DNA from: Sphaerisporangium sp039871875
Lineage (GTDB): Bacteria > Actinomycetota > Actinomycetes > Streptosporangiales > Streptosporangiaceae
Length of the DNA: 64,000 bases
NCBI RefSeq assembly: GCF_039871875.1
Contig: NZ_JBDPMD010000012.1
Location: 62,001-126,000 of the forward strand
Direction: 5' to 3'
Positions 35,158-43,161 of this stretch are shown one piece after another (position 1 is the first letter of the stretch; every line of letters begins with the position of its first letter). The notes below the pieces were generated by a model. The model saw only the letters and a list, made by a program, of their open reading frames with translations, made no database searches and was not told where the DNA came from. The position numbers and the translations under genes were made by a program.

Positions 35158-38100
35158 ATGAGAAGGTTCGCCATCGCCCGGCCCTCCCGCGCACCCGCGC
35201 GCACGGGCGGCGTGCTGCTGTCCCTGGTGGTCCTGGCCGCCGGGATCAGCCTGACCGTCCCCTCGGCCCAGGCCGCCGGCACCCCGGCCGCCGCGACCGG
35301 CGGTCACGCCGAGACCCCCTCCTACATCGACACCCGGCCCGGGCCCGGCCGCTTCCCGCTCGTCGCGGGCGGCAAGGCGGCCACGCTGGTCGTCAGCGCC
35401 GGCGACCACGCGGGGGTGGTCCGCGTCGTCGACGACCTGGCGACCGACATCGAGAAGGTCACCGGGGTCAAGCCGGCCGTCTCCACCACCATCCCGAGCC
35501 GCGGCGAGGTGGTGCTGGTCGGCACCATCGGCAAGAGCCCGCTCATCGACGGCCTGGTGTCGTCCGGCAAGCTGAACGTCGGCGGCATCGCCGGCAAGTG
35601 GGAGACCTCGCTGCAGACGATCGTCGCCAACCCGCGGCCGGGCCTGGCCCGCGCCCTCGTCATCGCGGGCAGCGACCAGCGCGGCACCATCTACGGCGCC
35701 TACGACGTGTCCAAGAAGATCGGCGTGTCGCCCTGGCACTTCTGGGACGACGTGCCCGCCAAGCACCGCGACTCGCTGTACGTGCTGCCCGGCCGGCACA
35801 CCCAGGGCACCCCGAAGGTGAAGTACCGCGGCTTCTTCATCAACGACGAGAACCCCGCGCAGGGCACCTGGGCGCCGCGCTACTTCGGCCCCGGTCTCGC
35901 GCCGGGCTACGAGGGCGGCTTCAACAGCAAGTTCTGGTCCAAGATCTTCGAAGTGATGCTGCGCCTCAAGGCCAACTACCTGTGGCCCGCCGTCTGGGGC
36001 CGCGCGTTCGCCGAGGACGACCCGCTGAACCACGCGACCGCCACCAAGTACGGCGTCGTCATGGGCACCTCGCACGAGGCGCCGATGATGCGCGGCATCG
36101 AGGAGTGGAACCGGCACGCCGTGGCCGCGGTCCGCGACAGCGCCGGCAACATCGTCACGCCCGGCCGCGACCCCTACGGCGGCACCGGCGAGTGGAGCTT
36201 CCGCCGCAACGGCGAGGCCATCAAGAAGTACTGGGCCGACGGCATCCGCCGCATGAAGGAGCAGAACTTCGAAGGCGTCGTCACGCTCGGCATGCGCGGC
36301 AACGGCGACGTCAGCCTGCCCGACGGCGACGGCATCGACCTGATGCAGAACATCCTGGCCGCCCAGCGCGAGATCCTGGCGCGGGAGAGCGGCGAGTCCC
36401 TGGAGAGCATCCCGCAGGTGCAGACCCTCTACAAGGAGGTCCAGCGCTACTGGGACCAGGGCCTGCGCCCCCCGGACGACGTCACCGTGGTCTTCTGCGA
36501 CGACAACTGGGGCAACATGCGCAAGATGCCGGACAAGCGGCTGCCCGCGCGGGCCGGCGGCTACGGCATCTACTACCACTTCGACTACGTCGGCGGCGGC
36601 CGCAACTACAAGTGGGTCGACACCATCAACCTGGTCAACACCTGGGAACAGCTCAACATGACCTACTCCTACGGCGTCGACCGCCTGTGGATGGTCAACG
36701 TGGGCGACATGAAGAACGAGGAGATGCCCCTCCAGTTCTTCCTGGACTACGCCTGGGACCCGGCGGCGCTGCCGCTCCACAAGCTGGAGGACTGGGAGCG
36801 CGAGTACGCGGCCCAGAGCTTCCCGTCCGACAAGGCCGCGGCCATCGCCGAGGTGCTGCACGACTACGGCGTGCTGCAGGCCCGCCGCAAGCCCGAGCTG
36901 CTCAACCGCAGGATCAGCCTCGACCCGGCCAAGAACCCGGCGACCGATTCCAGCGCGATCGTCTACGACGACGCCGCCTCGCCCATCAGCCTGACCAACT
37001 ACGGGGAGATGGCGCGGTTCGTGGAGGAGTGGCGGCGCCTGGCCGCCAAGGCGGAGAGGATCCGCGGGCAACTGCCCGCCGGGTACGACGACGCGTACTA
37101 CCAGCTCGTCTTCTACCAGGTGAAGGCCACCGCCAACCTGTACGCGCTGCGGGAGGCGCAGTTCACCAACCTGCTGTACGCGCAGCAGGGACGCGCCGCC
37201 ACCAACGACCTGGCCGACCTCGCGCAGGCGCGGTTCGACGAGGACCAGGCCATGTCGGCGTACTACAACAACGAGCTGGCCGGCGGTAAGTGGGACGGCT
37301 GGCAGCTCCAGCCCAAGATCGGCTACGGCGACATCGCGCGCTACGGCCCGAACGCGCCCTGGCAGCAGCCCGAGCAGAACCACGTGGCGCTGCCCGACGC
37401 GTTCTACCCGCACCTGAAGCGCATCGAGGTGCCGGACGGCGCCGACATGGGCGTGGCGGTGGACGGCTCGGAGAAGTGGTGGCCGGACGCCGGCACCCCG
37501 GCCGTCCTGCCCACGTTCAGCCCGTACCAGAGCTACGGAAGCCAGTACATCGAGGTGTTCAACCGCGGCACCACCGCGTTCGGCTACGACATCCGGCCGT
37601 CCGTGCCGTGGGTGACCGTCTCGCCGTCGCAGGGCACCGTCGCCAAGCAGGTGCGCGCCACCGTCAAGGTCGACTGGTCGCGGGCGCCGAAGGGCAGGAC
37701 CGAGGTGCCCGTCACGGTCACCGGGCCGGGCGGCGCGAGCGTCGTGGTCACCGCCGTCGTGGACAACCCGGACGTGCCGCGGCACCGCCTCAAGGGCTTC
37801 GTCGAGGCCGGCGGGTACATCGCCATCGACGCCGCCCACTACAGCAGGGCCGTCGGCGGGTCCGGCGTCGGCTGGAAGGTGCTGCCGGAGATCGGCAAGT
37901 CCACCGACGGTGTGACGCCGGCCCCGGTCACCGCGGACAGCGTGACCCCGGGCGGCGACAGCCCGCACCTGGAGTACACGCTGACCAACTTCACCACCGG
38001 CCCGGTGAAGATCTCCACGGTGCTGTCGCCGCGCAACAACGTCCTGCCGACGGACGGCCTGCGGTACGCCGTCTCGATCGACGACCAGGCGCCGCAGATC

Positions 38101-38334
38101 GTGAACGTCACCACGACGACCGGTGCCAACGACACCACGATGAACCGTCAGTGGGAGCGCAACACCTCCGACAACGTCAACGTGACCACCACCACGCACA
38201 CCATCGCCACCGCCGGCACGCACACGCTGAAGGTGTGGATGGTCGACCCGACGGTGATCGTCCAGCGGATCATCGTCGACACCGGCGGCCTGCGCTGGAG
38301 CTATCTCGGCCCGCCGGAGAGCCGGAAGCTCTGA
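35158..38334 (+). CDS. Secreted GH115 family enzyme (xylan alpha-glucuronidase type)
   Basis: The 1,058-residue protein has a signal peptide (about 1-40), an N-terminal domain with the GTIGKSPLID region, and the GH115 catalytic core: KVKYRGFFINDENP, LRLKANYLWPAVWG, FCDDNWGNMRKMP and YYHFDYVGGGRNYKW. The C-terminal 300 residues are beta-rich (about 740-1058) as in characterised members such as the Bacteroides and Streptomyces enzymes. GH115 enzymes remove (4-O-methyl)glucuronic acid from xylan. A GGAGA ribosome site precedes ATG 35158. Neighbouring GH-A, GH3 and GH16 genes suggest plant cell-wall degradation. Confidence 0.93.
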   Translation: MRRFAIARPSRAPARTGGVLLSLVVLAAGISLTVPSAQAAGTPAAATGGHAETPSYIDTRPGPGRFPLVAGGKAATLVVSAGDHAGVVRVVDDLATDIEKVTGVKPAVSTTIPSRGEVVLVGTIGKSPLIDGLVSSGKLNVGGIAGKWETSLQTIVANPRPGLARALVIAGSDQRGTIYGAYDVSKKIGVSPWHFWDDVPAKHRDSLYVLPGRHTQGTPKVKYRGFFINDENPAQGTWAPRYFGPGLAPGYEGGFNSKFWSKIFEVMLRLKANYLWPAVWGRAFAEDDPLNHATATKYGVVMGTSHEAPMMRGIEEWNRHAVAAVRDSAGNIVTPGRDPYGGTGEWSFRRNGEAIKKYWADGIRRMKEQNFEGVVTLGMRGNGDVSLPDGDGIDLMQNILAAQREILARESGESLESIPQVQTLYKEVQRYWDQGLRPPDDVTVVFCDDNWGNMRKMPDKRLPARAGGYGIYYHFDYVGGGRNYKWVDTINLVNTWEQLNMTYSYGVDRLWMVNVGDMKNEEMPLQFFLDYAWDPAALPLHKLEDWEREYAAQSFPSDKAAAIAEVLHDYGVLQARRKPELLNRRISLDPAKNPATDSSAIVYDDAASPISLTNYGEMARFVEEWRRLAAKAERIRGQLPAGYDDAYYQLVFYQVKATANLYALREAQFTNLLYAQQGRAATNDLADLAQARFDEDQAMSAYYNNELAGGKWDGWQLQPKIGYGDIARYGPNAPWQQPEQNHVALPDAFYPHLKRIEVPDGADMGVAVDGSEKWWPDAGTPAVLPTFSPYQSYGSQYIEVFNRGTTAFGYDIRPSVPWVTVSPSQGTVAKQVRATVKVDWSRAPKGRTEVPVTVTGPGGASVVVTAVVDNPDVPRHRLKGFVEAGGYIAIDAAHYSRAVGGSGVGWKVLPEIGKSTDGVTPAPVTADSVTPGGDSPHLEYTLTNFTTGPVKISTVLSPRNNVLPTDGLRYAVSIDDQAPQIVNVTTTTGANDTTMNRQWERNTSDNVNVTTTTHTIATAGTHTLKVWMVDPTVIVQRIIVDTGGLRWSYLGPPESRKL

Positions 38335-38356
38335 CACCGGGGCCCCGCCACCAGAG

Positions 38357-38396
38357 GAGGCCCGCCGCCAGAGAACGCTCTCTGGCGGCGGGCCTC
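38357..38396 (+). terminator. Long perfect hairpin terminator after GH115
   Basis: GAGGCCCGCCGCCAGAGA (38357-38374) and its exact complement (38379-38396) form an 18-bp stem with a 4-base ACGC loop, 22 bp beyond the stop. It lacks a T-run. Confidence 0.85.
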
Positions 38397-38492
38397 CCGC
38401 AGGCCGGCCTTCACGTCGCAGGCGCGGAGAAAACCGTTTCCCGACCTGGGATTCTGACGGAAAACCCCTGTTGGCGAGCACTCTCCCACCCG

Positions 38493-38506
38493 AGAGAGCG
38501 CTCTAG
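38493..38506. promoter_or_regulatory. CebR-like operator and promoter of the GH3 gene
   Basis: AGAGAGCGCTCTAG contains a perfect 12-bp palindrome with the GAGCGCTC core. A -35 like TTGACT (38515-38520) starts 8 bp later, with GAAGAT at the -10 position (38538-38543). The arrangement matches the GH16 promoter, pointing to a common LacI-family regulator. Confidence 0.6.
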
Positions 38507-38603
38507 TGAGGCTCTTGACTCGGCACCGTTACACGGCGAAGATCGGCGCATCGCGGTCCCAGGCCGCCCGCCGAGATCGTCGTCTGACCGAGAACGGACC
38601 CTC

Positions 38604-41258
38604 ATGACCAGACCCTTCGCCCGTCCCGGCACCCGGCGGAAGCTCTCCGCCGCGCTCGCCGGGGCCGCGCTCCTGGCCGGCGGCGTCGCCGCGGCGCCGG
38701 GCGCCGGCGCCGACACCGCCTCGGGCGGGCGGCAGCCGGTGATCGGGAAGCCCGCCATGGACCACGGCTGCGCCCGCATCGAGAACAGGCTTCCCACGCT
38801 CGCCGACTGGCCCAAGGTGGAGAGCGCCGTCAAGCGGAACCCCGCGGACGAGCGGCGCATCGCCAAGATCGTCGCCGGGATGACGCTGGCCGAGAAGGTC
38901 GGCCAGATGACCCAGCCCGAGATCACCTCCATCACCCCCGACGAGGTCAAGCAGTACTTCATCGGGTCGGTGCTGAACGGCGGCGGCTCCTGGCCGAACC
39001 GCGACAAGCACGCCTCGCCGCAGGACTGGCTGGCCCTCGCCGACGCCTACTGGCAGGCGTCCGTCAGCACCCGCACCAAGATCCCGGTCATCTGGGGCAT
39101 CGACGCGGTGCACGGCAACAACAACGTGTTCGGCGCGACGATCTTCCCGCACAACATCGGTCTCGGCGCCGCGCACGACCCGTGCCTGGTCCGCGACATC
39201 GGCGAGGCCACCGCGCGGCAGATCCGCGCCACCGGCCAGGACTGGGCCTTCGCCCCGACCCTCGCCGTCGTGCGCGACGACCGGTGGGGCCGCACGTACG
39301 AAGGCTTCTCCGAGGACCCCCGCATCATCCGCGCCTACGGCTACGAGGCGGTCCGCGGCCTGCAGGACGGCAACTCCCACCGCCTCGGCAGCAAGGGTGT
39401 CATCGCGACCGCCAAGCACTTCATCGGTGACGGCGGCACGATCAAGGGCATCGACCAGGGGGTCAACCCCGCCACAGAAGCCCAGATGATCAACATGCAC
39501 GGCCAGGGGTACTACGGCGCGCTCGCCGCCGGCGCGCAGTCGGTGATGGTGTCGTTCAACAGCTGGACCAACACCGAGGCCGGCATCGACGAAGGCAAGC
39601 TGCACGGCAGCGAGAAAGCCCTGAAGACCATACTCAAGGGCAAGATGGGCTTCGACGGGCTCGTGGTGTCCGACTGGAACGGCATCGGGCAGGTCGCCGG
39701 ATGCACCAACGCCAGTTGCGCACGCGCCGTCAACGCCGGCATCGACGTCTTCATGGTGCCGAACGACTGGAAGGCGTTCATCGCCAACACCATCGCGCAG
39801 GTGGAGAGCGGCGAGATCCCGATGTCGCGCATCGACGACGCCGTGACCCGCATCCTGCGCGTGAAGCTGCGTTCCGGCGTGTTCGACGCGCGCAAGCCGT
39901 CCGACAGGCCGTACGCCGGCTCCGCCGACGCGCTTGAGGACAAGCGACTGGCCCGTGCGGCGGTGCGCGCCTCGCAGGTGCTGTTGAAGAACAAGGGCAA
40001 GGTGCTGCCGCTGTCGCCGCGGTCCAAGGTGCTGGTGGTCGGCAAGAGCGCCGACAGCCTGCCGAACCAGACCGGCGGCTGGTCGCTGAGCTGGCAGGGC
40101 ACCGGCAACACCAACGCCGACTTCCCGGAGGGCACGAGCATCCTCGCCGGCCTGCGTGAGGCCCTCGGCGCGTCCAACGTGACGTTCAGCGAGACGGCCG
40201 ACGGCGTCGACCCGTCCGCGTACGACGCGGTCATCGCGGTGATCGGCGAGACCCCGTACGCCGAGGGCGTCGGCGACCTGTCCCGTCGCACCCTGGAGGC
40301 CGCCAAGCTGTACCCGGCCGACCTCGCCGTGCTGGACAAGGTGGCCGGCAAGGGCGCCCCCGTCGTCACGGTGCTCGTCAGCGGCCGTCCCCTGTACGTC
40401 AACAAGGAGCTCAACCGCTCCGACGCGTTCGTCGCCGCCTGGCTGCCCGGCACCGAAGGCGCCGGCGTGGCCGACCTGCTGGTCCGCGGCCGCTACAGCG
40501 GCCACGGCTACACCGGCACCCTGTCGTACTCCTGGCCGAAGAGCGCCTGCCAGACCCCCCTCAACCCCGGCGACCCGGACTACGACCCGCTGTTCCGCCC
40601 CGGTTACGGCCTCCGCTACGGCCAGACCGGCAACGTGGGAACCCTCGACGAGACCTCGCCCGAGTTCGCCTGCGGCCAGACCGGCGGCGGTGGCACCGCC
40701 ACCGAGCCCCTCCCCGTCTTCGACCGCACCGACCAGGCCCCCTACCGCAGCTTCCTCGGCTCCCCCGAGAACTGGGGCGCCGAGATCGGCCCCGACGGCA
40801 CCGCCGCCCTCACCGAGATCAACGTCGTCCCCTCGGACGTCAACGTGCAGGCCGACGGCCTCAAGGCCACCTGGACCGGCACCGGCCCCGGCCAGATCTA
40901 CATGCAGGACACCGCGGGCGGCACCGACCTCCGCGGCTACCTCAACGCCGACGCCGCCCTGGTCTTCGACACCGTCGTCCACTCACCCCCCGCCGCCCGC
41001 ACCGTGATCAGCCTCCACTGCGTCTACCCCTGCCTGAGCGAGGTCGTCGCCACCAACCTGTTCACCGGCCTGCCGCAAGGCGTCAAGCAAACCATCAAGA
41101 TCCCCATCTCCTGCTTCATGGGCCTGGACCTGGAGAACGTCAACACCCCGTTCCTCGTCTACACAGAAGGCGCCTTCTCCGCGTCCTTCGCCAACATCCG
41201 CTGGGTCCCCCAAGCAGCCAAGGACCCCGACGCCAAGTCCTGCTCCGACCTGAACTGA
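38604..41258 (+). CDS. Secreted GH3 exo-beta-glucosidase/glucanase with C-terminal beta domain
   Basis: The 884-residue protein has a signal peptide (about 1-36) and both GH3 domains: the TIM barrel with GMTLAEKVGQMTQPE, IPVIWGIDAVHGNN and nucleophile Asp357 (VVSDWNG), then the alpha/beta sandwich (ASQVLLKNKGKVLPL, PGTEGAGVADLL). A final beta domain of about 190 residues resembles the galactose-binding-like extension of exo-1,3/1,4-beta-glucanase ExoP. It would release glucose or xylose from oligosaccharides made by the neighbouring enzymes. Confidence 0.93.
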   Translation: MTRPFARPGTRRKLSAALAGAALLAGGVAAAPGAGADTASGGRQPVIGKPAMDHGCARIENRLPTLADWPKVESAVKRNPADERRIAKIVAGMTLAEKVGQMTQPEITSITPDEVKQYFIGSVLNGGGSWPNRDKHASPQDWLALADAYWQASVSTRTKIPVIWGIDAVHGNNNVFGATIFPHNIGLGAAHDPCLVRDIGEATARQIRATGQDWAFAPTLAVVRDDRWGRTYEGFSEDPRIIRAYGYEAVRGLQDGNSHRLGSKGVIATAKHFIGDGGTIKGIDQGVNPATEAQMINMHGQGYYGALAAGAQSVMVSFNSWTNTEAGIDEGKLHGSEKALKTILKGKMGFDGLVVSDWNGIGQVAGCTNASCARAVNAGIDVFMVPNDWKAFIANTIAQVESGEIPMSRIDDAVTRILRVKLRSGVFDARKPSDRPYAGSADALEDKRLARAAVRASQVLLKNKGKVLPLSPRSKVLVVGKSADSLPNQTGGWSLSWQGTGNTNADFPEGTSILAGLREALGASNVTFSETADGVDPSAYDAVIAVIGETPYAEGVGDLSRRTLEAAKLYPADLAVLDKVAGKGAPVVTVLVSGRPLYVNKELNRSDAFVAAWLPGTEGAGVADLLVRGRYSGHGYTGTLSYSWPKSACQTPLNPGDPDYDPLFRPGYGLRYGQTGNVGTLDETSPEFACGQTGGGGTATEPLPVFDRTDQAPYRSFLGSPENWGAEIGPDGTAALTEINVVPSDVNVQADGLKATWTGTGPGQIYMQDTAGGTDLRGYLNADAALVFDTVVHSPPAARTVISLHCVYPCLSEVVATNLFTGLPQGVKQTIKIPISCFMGLDLENVNTPFLVYTEGAFSASFANIRWVPQAAKDPDAKSCSDLN

Positions 41259-41340
41259 ACCTCCAAGCCGCCCCCCCACGCCGACCCGACCGACACGGGC
41301 GCCCTCCGGGGCGCCCGCCTGTCGGAGGGCCCCTGTCGGA

Positions 41341-41425
41341 GGGCCGCCCGTTGGGGGCCGCCCGTTGGGGGCCGCCCGTTGGGGGGCCGCCCGTTGAGGG
41401 CCCGCCGGTTGGAGGGCCCGCCCGT
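41341..41425. repeat. 14-bp GC-rich tandem repeat
   Basis: GGGCCGCCCGTTGG units recur about six times at 14- to 15-bp spacing, the last two degenerate. Spacing of CCGCCCG starts: 41344, 41358, 41372, 41387, then a diverged unit. Confidence 0.8.
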
Positions 41426-41459
41426 CGGCCGGTTCCACCCCGTCGCACCGGACCATCCG

Positions 41460-41515
41460 GATCGGCGCCGCGACGGCGGGACGATGTACGGCGAATCCGG
41501 CGCCGCCGTACGGCG
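41460..41515 (+). repeat. Dispersed hairpin repeat, copy C
   Basis: This copy is nearly identical to copy A. GTACGGCG (41486-41493) and CGCCGTAC (41504-41511) form a perfect 8-bp stem with a 10-base loop. It sits between the two tandem repeats, about 200 bp beyond the GH3 stop. Confidence 0.75.
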
Positions 41516-41517
41516 CT

Positions 41518-41676
41518 CGGCCGGGAAGAAGGAGACGTCACCCGGTAGGTGTCGGGAAGAGGGGGACGTCACCCGGTAGGTGTCGGGAAGAGGGGGACGT
41601 CACCCGGTAGGTGTCGGGAAGAGGGGGACGTCACCCGGTAGGTGTCGGGAAGAGGGGGACGTCACCTGGTAGGTAT
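41518..41676. repeat. 31-bp tandem repeat, about five copies
   Basis: The unit contains TCGGGAAGAGGGGGACGTC followed by ACCCGGTAGGTG; CCCGG landmarks fall at 41541, 41572, 41603, 41634 and 41665 (CCTGG in the last), an exact 31-bp period. The first and last units are diverged. The array ends 6 bp before the DUF6886 start codon, so it also forms that gene's upstream region. Confidence 0.9.
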
Positions 41677-41682
41677 GGGGAC

Positions 41683-42237
41683 ATGCGACCTGAACCCGGC
41701 CAGGTGCTGCACTTCTCCGAAGACCCCGCCATCAAGCGCTTCGACCCCCACGTCGCTCCCACGTCGCGGGAGAAGGAACCGTACGTCTGGGCGGTGGACG
41801 CGAGCCGGTCTCCCGACTACTGGTTCCCCCGCGACTGCCCCAGAGCGCTCGCGTGGACGGTGGACGACTCCACCCGGGAAGACCAGGACCGCATCATCGG
41901 CCCAGGCTGCGGCGACCGCGTCCACGCCGTCGAATACGAATGGCTGGACGCGTTGAGAACGGTCAGGCTGTACGCCTACCGCCTCCCCGCCGCCCCCTTC
42001 AAGCCCTTCGGCACCCCAGCGACCCACGCCCACGTCGCCACCGAACCGGTGGAACCCCTCGGCCCCCCGGAGCCGGTAGGCGACCTCCTCCACCTCCACG
42101 CCGAGGCGGGCATCCACCTCCGCGTGCTGCCGAACCTGTGGCCCTTCTGGGACGCCGTCACCACGAGCACCCTCGGCTGGAGCGGCATCCGCCTGCGCAA
42201 CGCCCGCCCCAGGCCCACGCAGCCCGAGACCCGCTGA
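41683..42237 (+). CDS. DUF6886-like conserved hypothetical protein
   Basis: The 184-residue protein begins MRPEPGQVLHFSEDPAIKRF and contains YVWAVDASRSPDYWFPRDCPR, typical of a widespread actinobacterial family annotated DUF6886. No catalytic motif is known; there is no signal or membrane segment. The frame is open back to 41611 but that part is repeat sequence, so ATG 41683 is taken as the start. Confidence 0.85.
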   Translation: MRPEPGQVLHFSEDPAIKRFDPHVAPTSREKEPYVWAVDASRSPDYWFPRDCPRALAWTVDDSTREDQDRIIGPGCGDRVHAVEYEWLDALRTVRLYAYRLPAAPFKPFGTPATHAHVATEPVEPLGPPEPVGDLLHLHAEAGIHLRVLPNLWPFWDAVTTSTLGWSGIRLRNARPRPTQPETR

Positions 42238-42242
42238 ACAGC

Positions 42243-42677
42243 TCACCCCATCCGGCGCAGCACCCATTCGATCGCCGGGCAGCGATCCATCACGACGTCG
42301 AGCCCGGCGTCCAGCGCCCGCCGTCCCGCCTCCTCGTCGACCACCCCCAGCGGCAGCCACACCGCCCCGGCCCCCGCCGCGATCGCGTCGTCCACCACCT
42401 GCCCCGCGAACTCCGACCGCCGGTACACCCCCACCACGTCCACCTTGACCGGTACGTCCGCGAGAGACCTGTACACCGTCTCCCCGAGCACCGTCTCAGC
42501 CACCGGGTGCACGGGAACGACCCGCTTCCCTCTCATCTGCAGGAGTTGCGCCTGCTCGTGGACGGTACGGCTCGGGTCGTCCCCCAGCCCCACGAACGCC
42601 CATGTCCCCGACTCGCCGAGCAGCCGCTCGATGACCTTCTCATCCGCGAAACGATCGTCCACGTCCTGCCTCAACAC
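42243..42677 (-). CDS. CoA-binding domain protein (YccU-like)
   Basis: This 144-residue protein is a stand-alone Rossmann-fold CoA-binding domain: TWAFVGLGDDPSRTVHEQAQLLQ at the N-terminal nucleotide loop, VVPVHPVAE and VYRRSEFAGQVVDDAIAAGA, ending with DRCPAIEW. This is the length and motif set of the YccU/CoA_binding_2 family, whose role is unknown. It follows the MazG gene by 24 bp on the same strand. Confidence 0.88.
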   Translation of the reverse strand: MLRQDVDDRFADEKVIERLLGESGTWAFVGLGDDPSRTVHEQAQLLQMRGKRVVPVHPVAETVLGETVYRSLADVPVKVDVVGVYRRSEFAGQVVDDAIAAGAGAVWLPLGVVDEEAGRRALDAGLDVVMDRCPAIEWVLRRMG

Positions 42678-42701
42678 CGGACGGCGCCCGCGCCTTCCCG
42701 C

Positions 42702-43058
42702 TCAGGAGAGCGGAGGAGCCTTCCTGGCCGAGCCGCGGTAGTCCTCCACGGTGTAGCGGCGGTCGCTCTCGTCCAGCTTGACGTGCGCCGCCGCGGCCAG
42801 GTCGATCCCGAGGACATCGGCCAGCCGCACCAGGTACAGCGTCACGTCGGCGACCTCGGACCGCAGCCGCCGGGCCGCCTCGGGGTCGTCCATGACCCGG
42901 GACGACTCCTCGGGAGTCAGCCACTGCAACTCCGCGAGCAACTCGCCGGCCTCCCCGGCGAGCGCCATGGCCAGGTTCTTCGGCGTGTGGAACCGTTCCC
43001 AGTCCCGGTCGCGCGCGAACCGCCGCATCCGTCCTGCCAGCTCCCCGAGCTCACTCAT
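42702..43058 (-). CDS. MazG-like nucleotide pyrophosphohydrolase
   Basis: The 118-residue all-helical protein has the metal-binding pattern GEAGELLAELQW and EVADVTLYLVRLAD (EExxE...ExxD), and the N-terminal RDRDWERFHTPKNLA region of the RS21-C6/dCTPase group. It probably removes abnormal (d)NTPs. Cotranscribed with the CoA-binding gene and divergent from an ADP-ribosylglycohydrolase. Confidence 0.9.
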   Translation of the reverse strand: MSELGELAGRMRRFARDRDWERFHTPKNLAMALAGEAGELLAELQWLTPEESSRVMDDPEAARRLRSEVADVTLYLVRLADVLGIDLAAAAHVKLDESDRRYTVEDYRGSARKAPPLS

Positions 43059-43161
43059 GCCGGCACGCTACCGGCTCCGCCGTCCGGCACGGATTCTCCG
43101 TCACGTGGTGAGGGCGACGGGTTAGGCTCGGCCGAGCCCCGACGAGAGGAAGCCGTACGCC

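Larger units (their letters stand above)
41259..41682. other. Repeat-rich gap between GH3 and DUF6886 genes
   Basis: No gene is supported here. Several long open frames on both strands arise only from low-complexity repeats. The gap holds a 14-bp tandem repeat, dispersed repeat copy C and a 31-bp tandem repeat, listed separately. Confidence 0.7.

Noticed and set aside
35110..38481. Open frame of more than 1,100 codons antisense to the GH115 gene
   Set aside because: It is a shadow of GC-rich codon usage. It has no ribosome site or recognisable domain, and the plus-strand frame shows clear GH115 motifs.
41518..41676. Possible CRISPR array
   Set aside because: The 31-bp unit repeats head to tail with no variable spacers and there are no cas genes.
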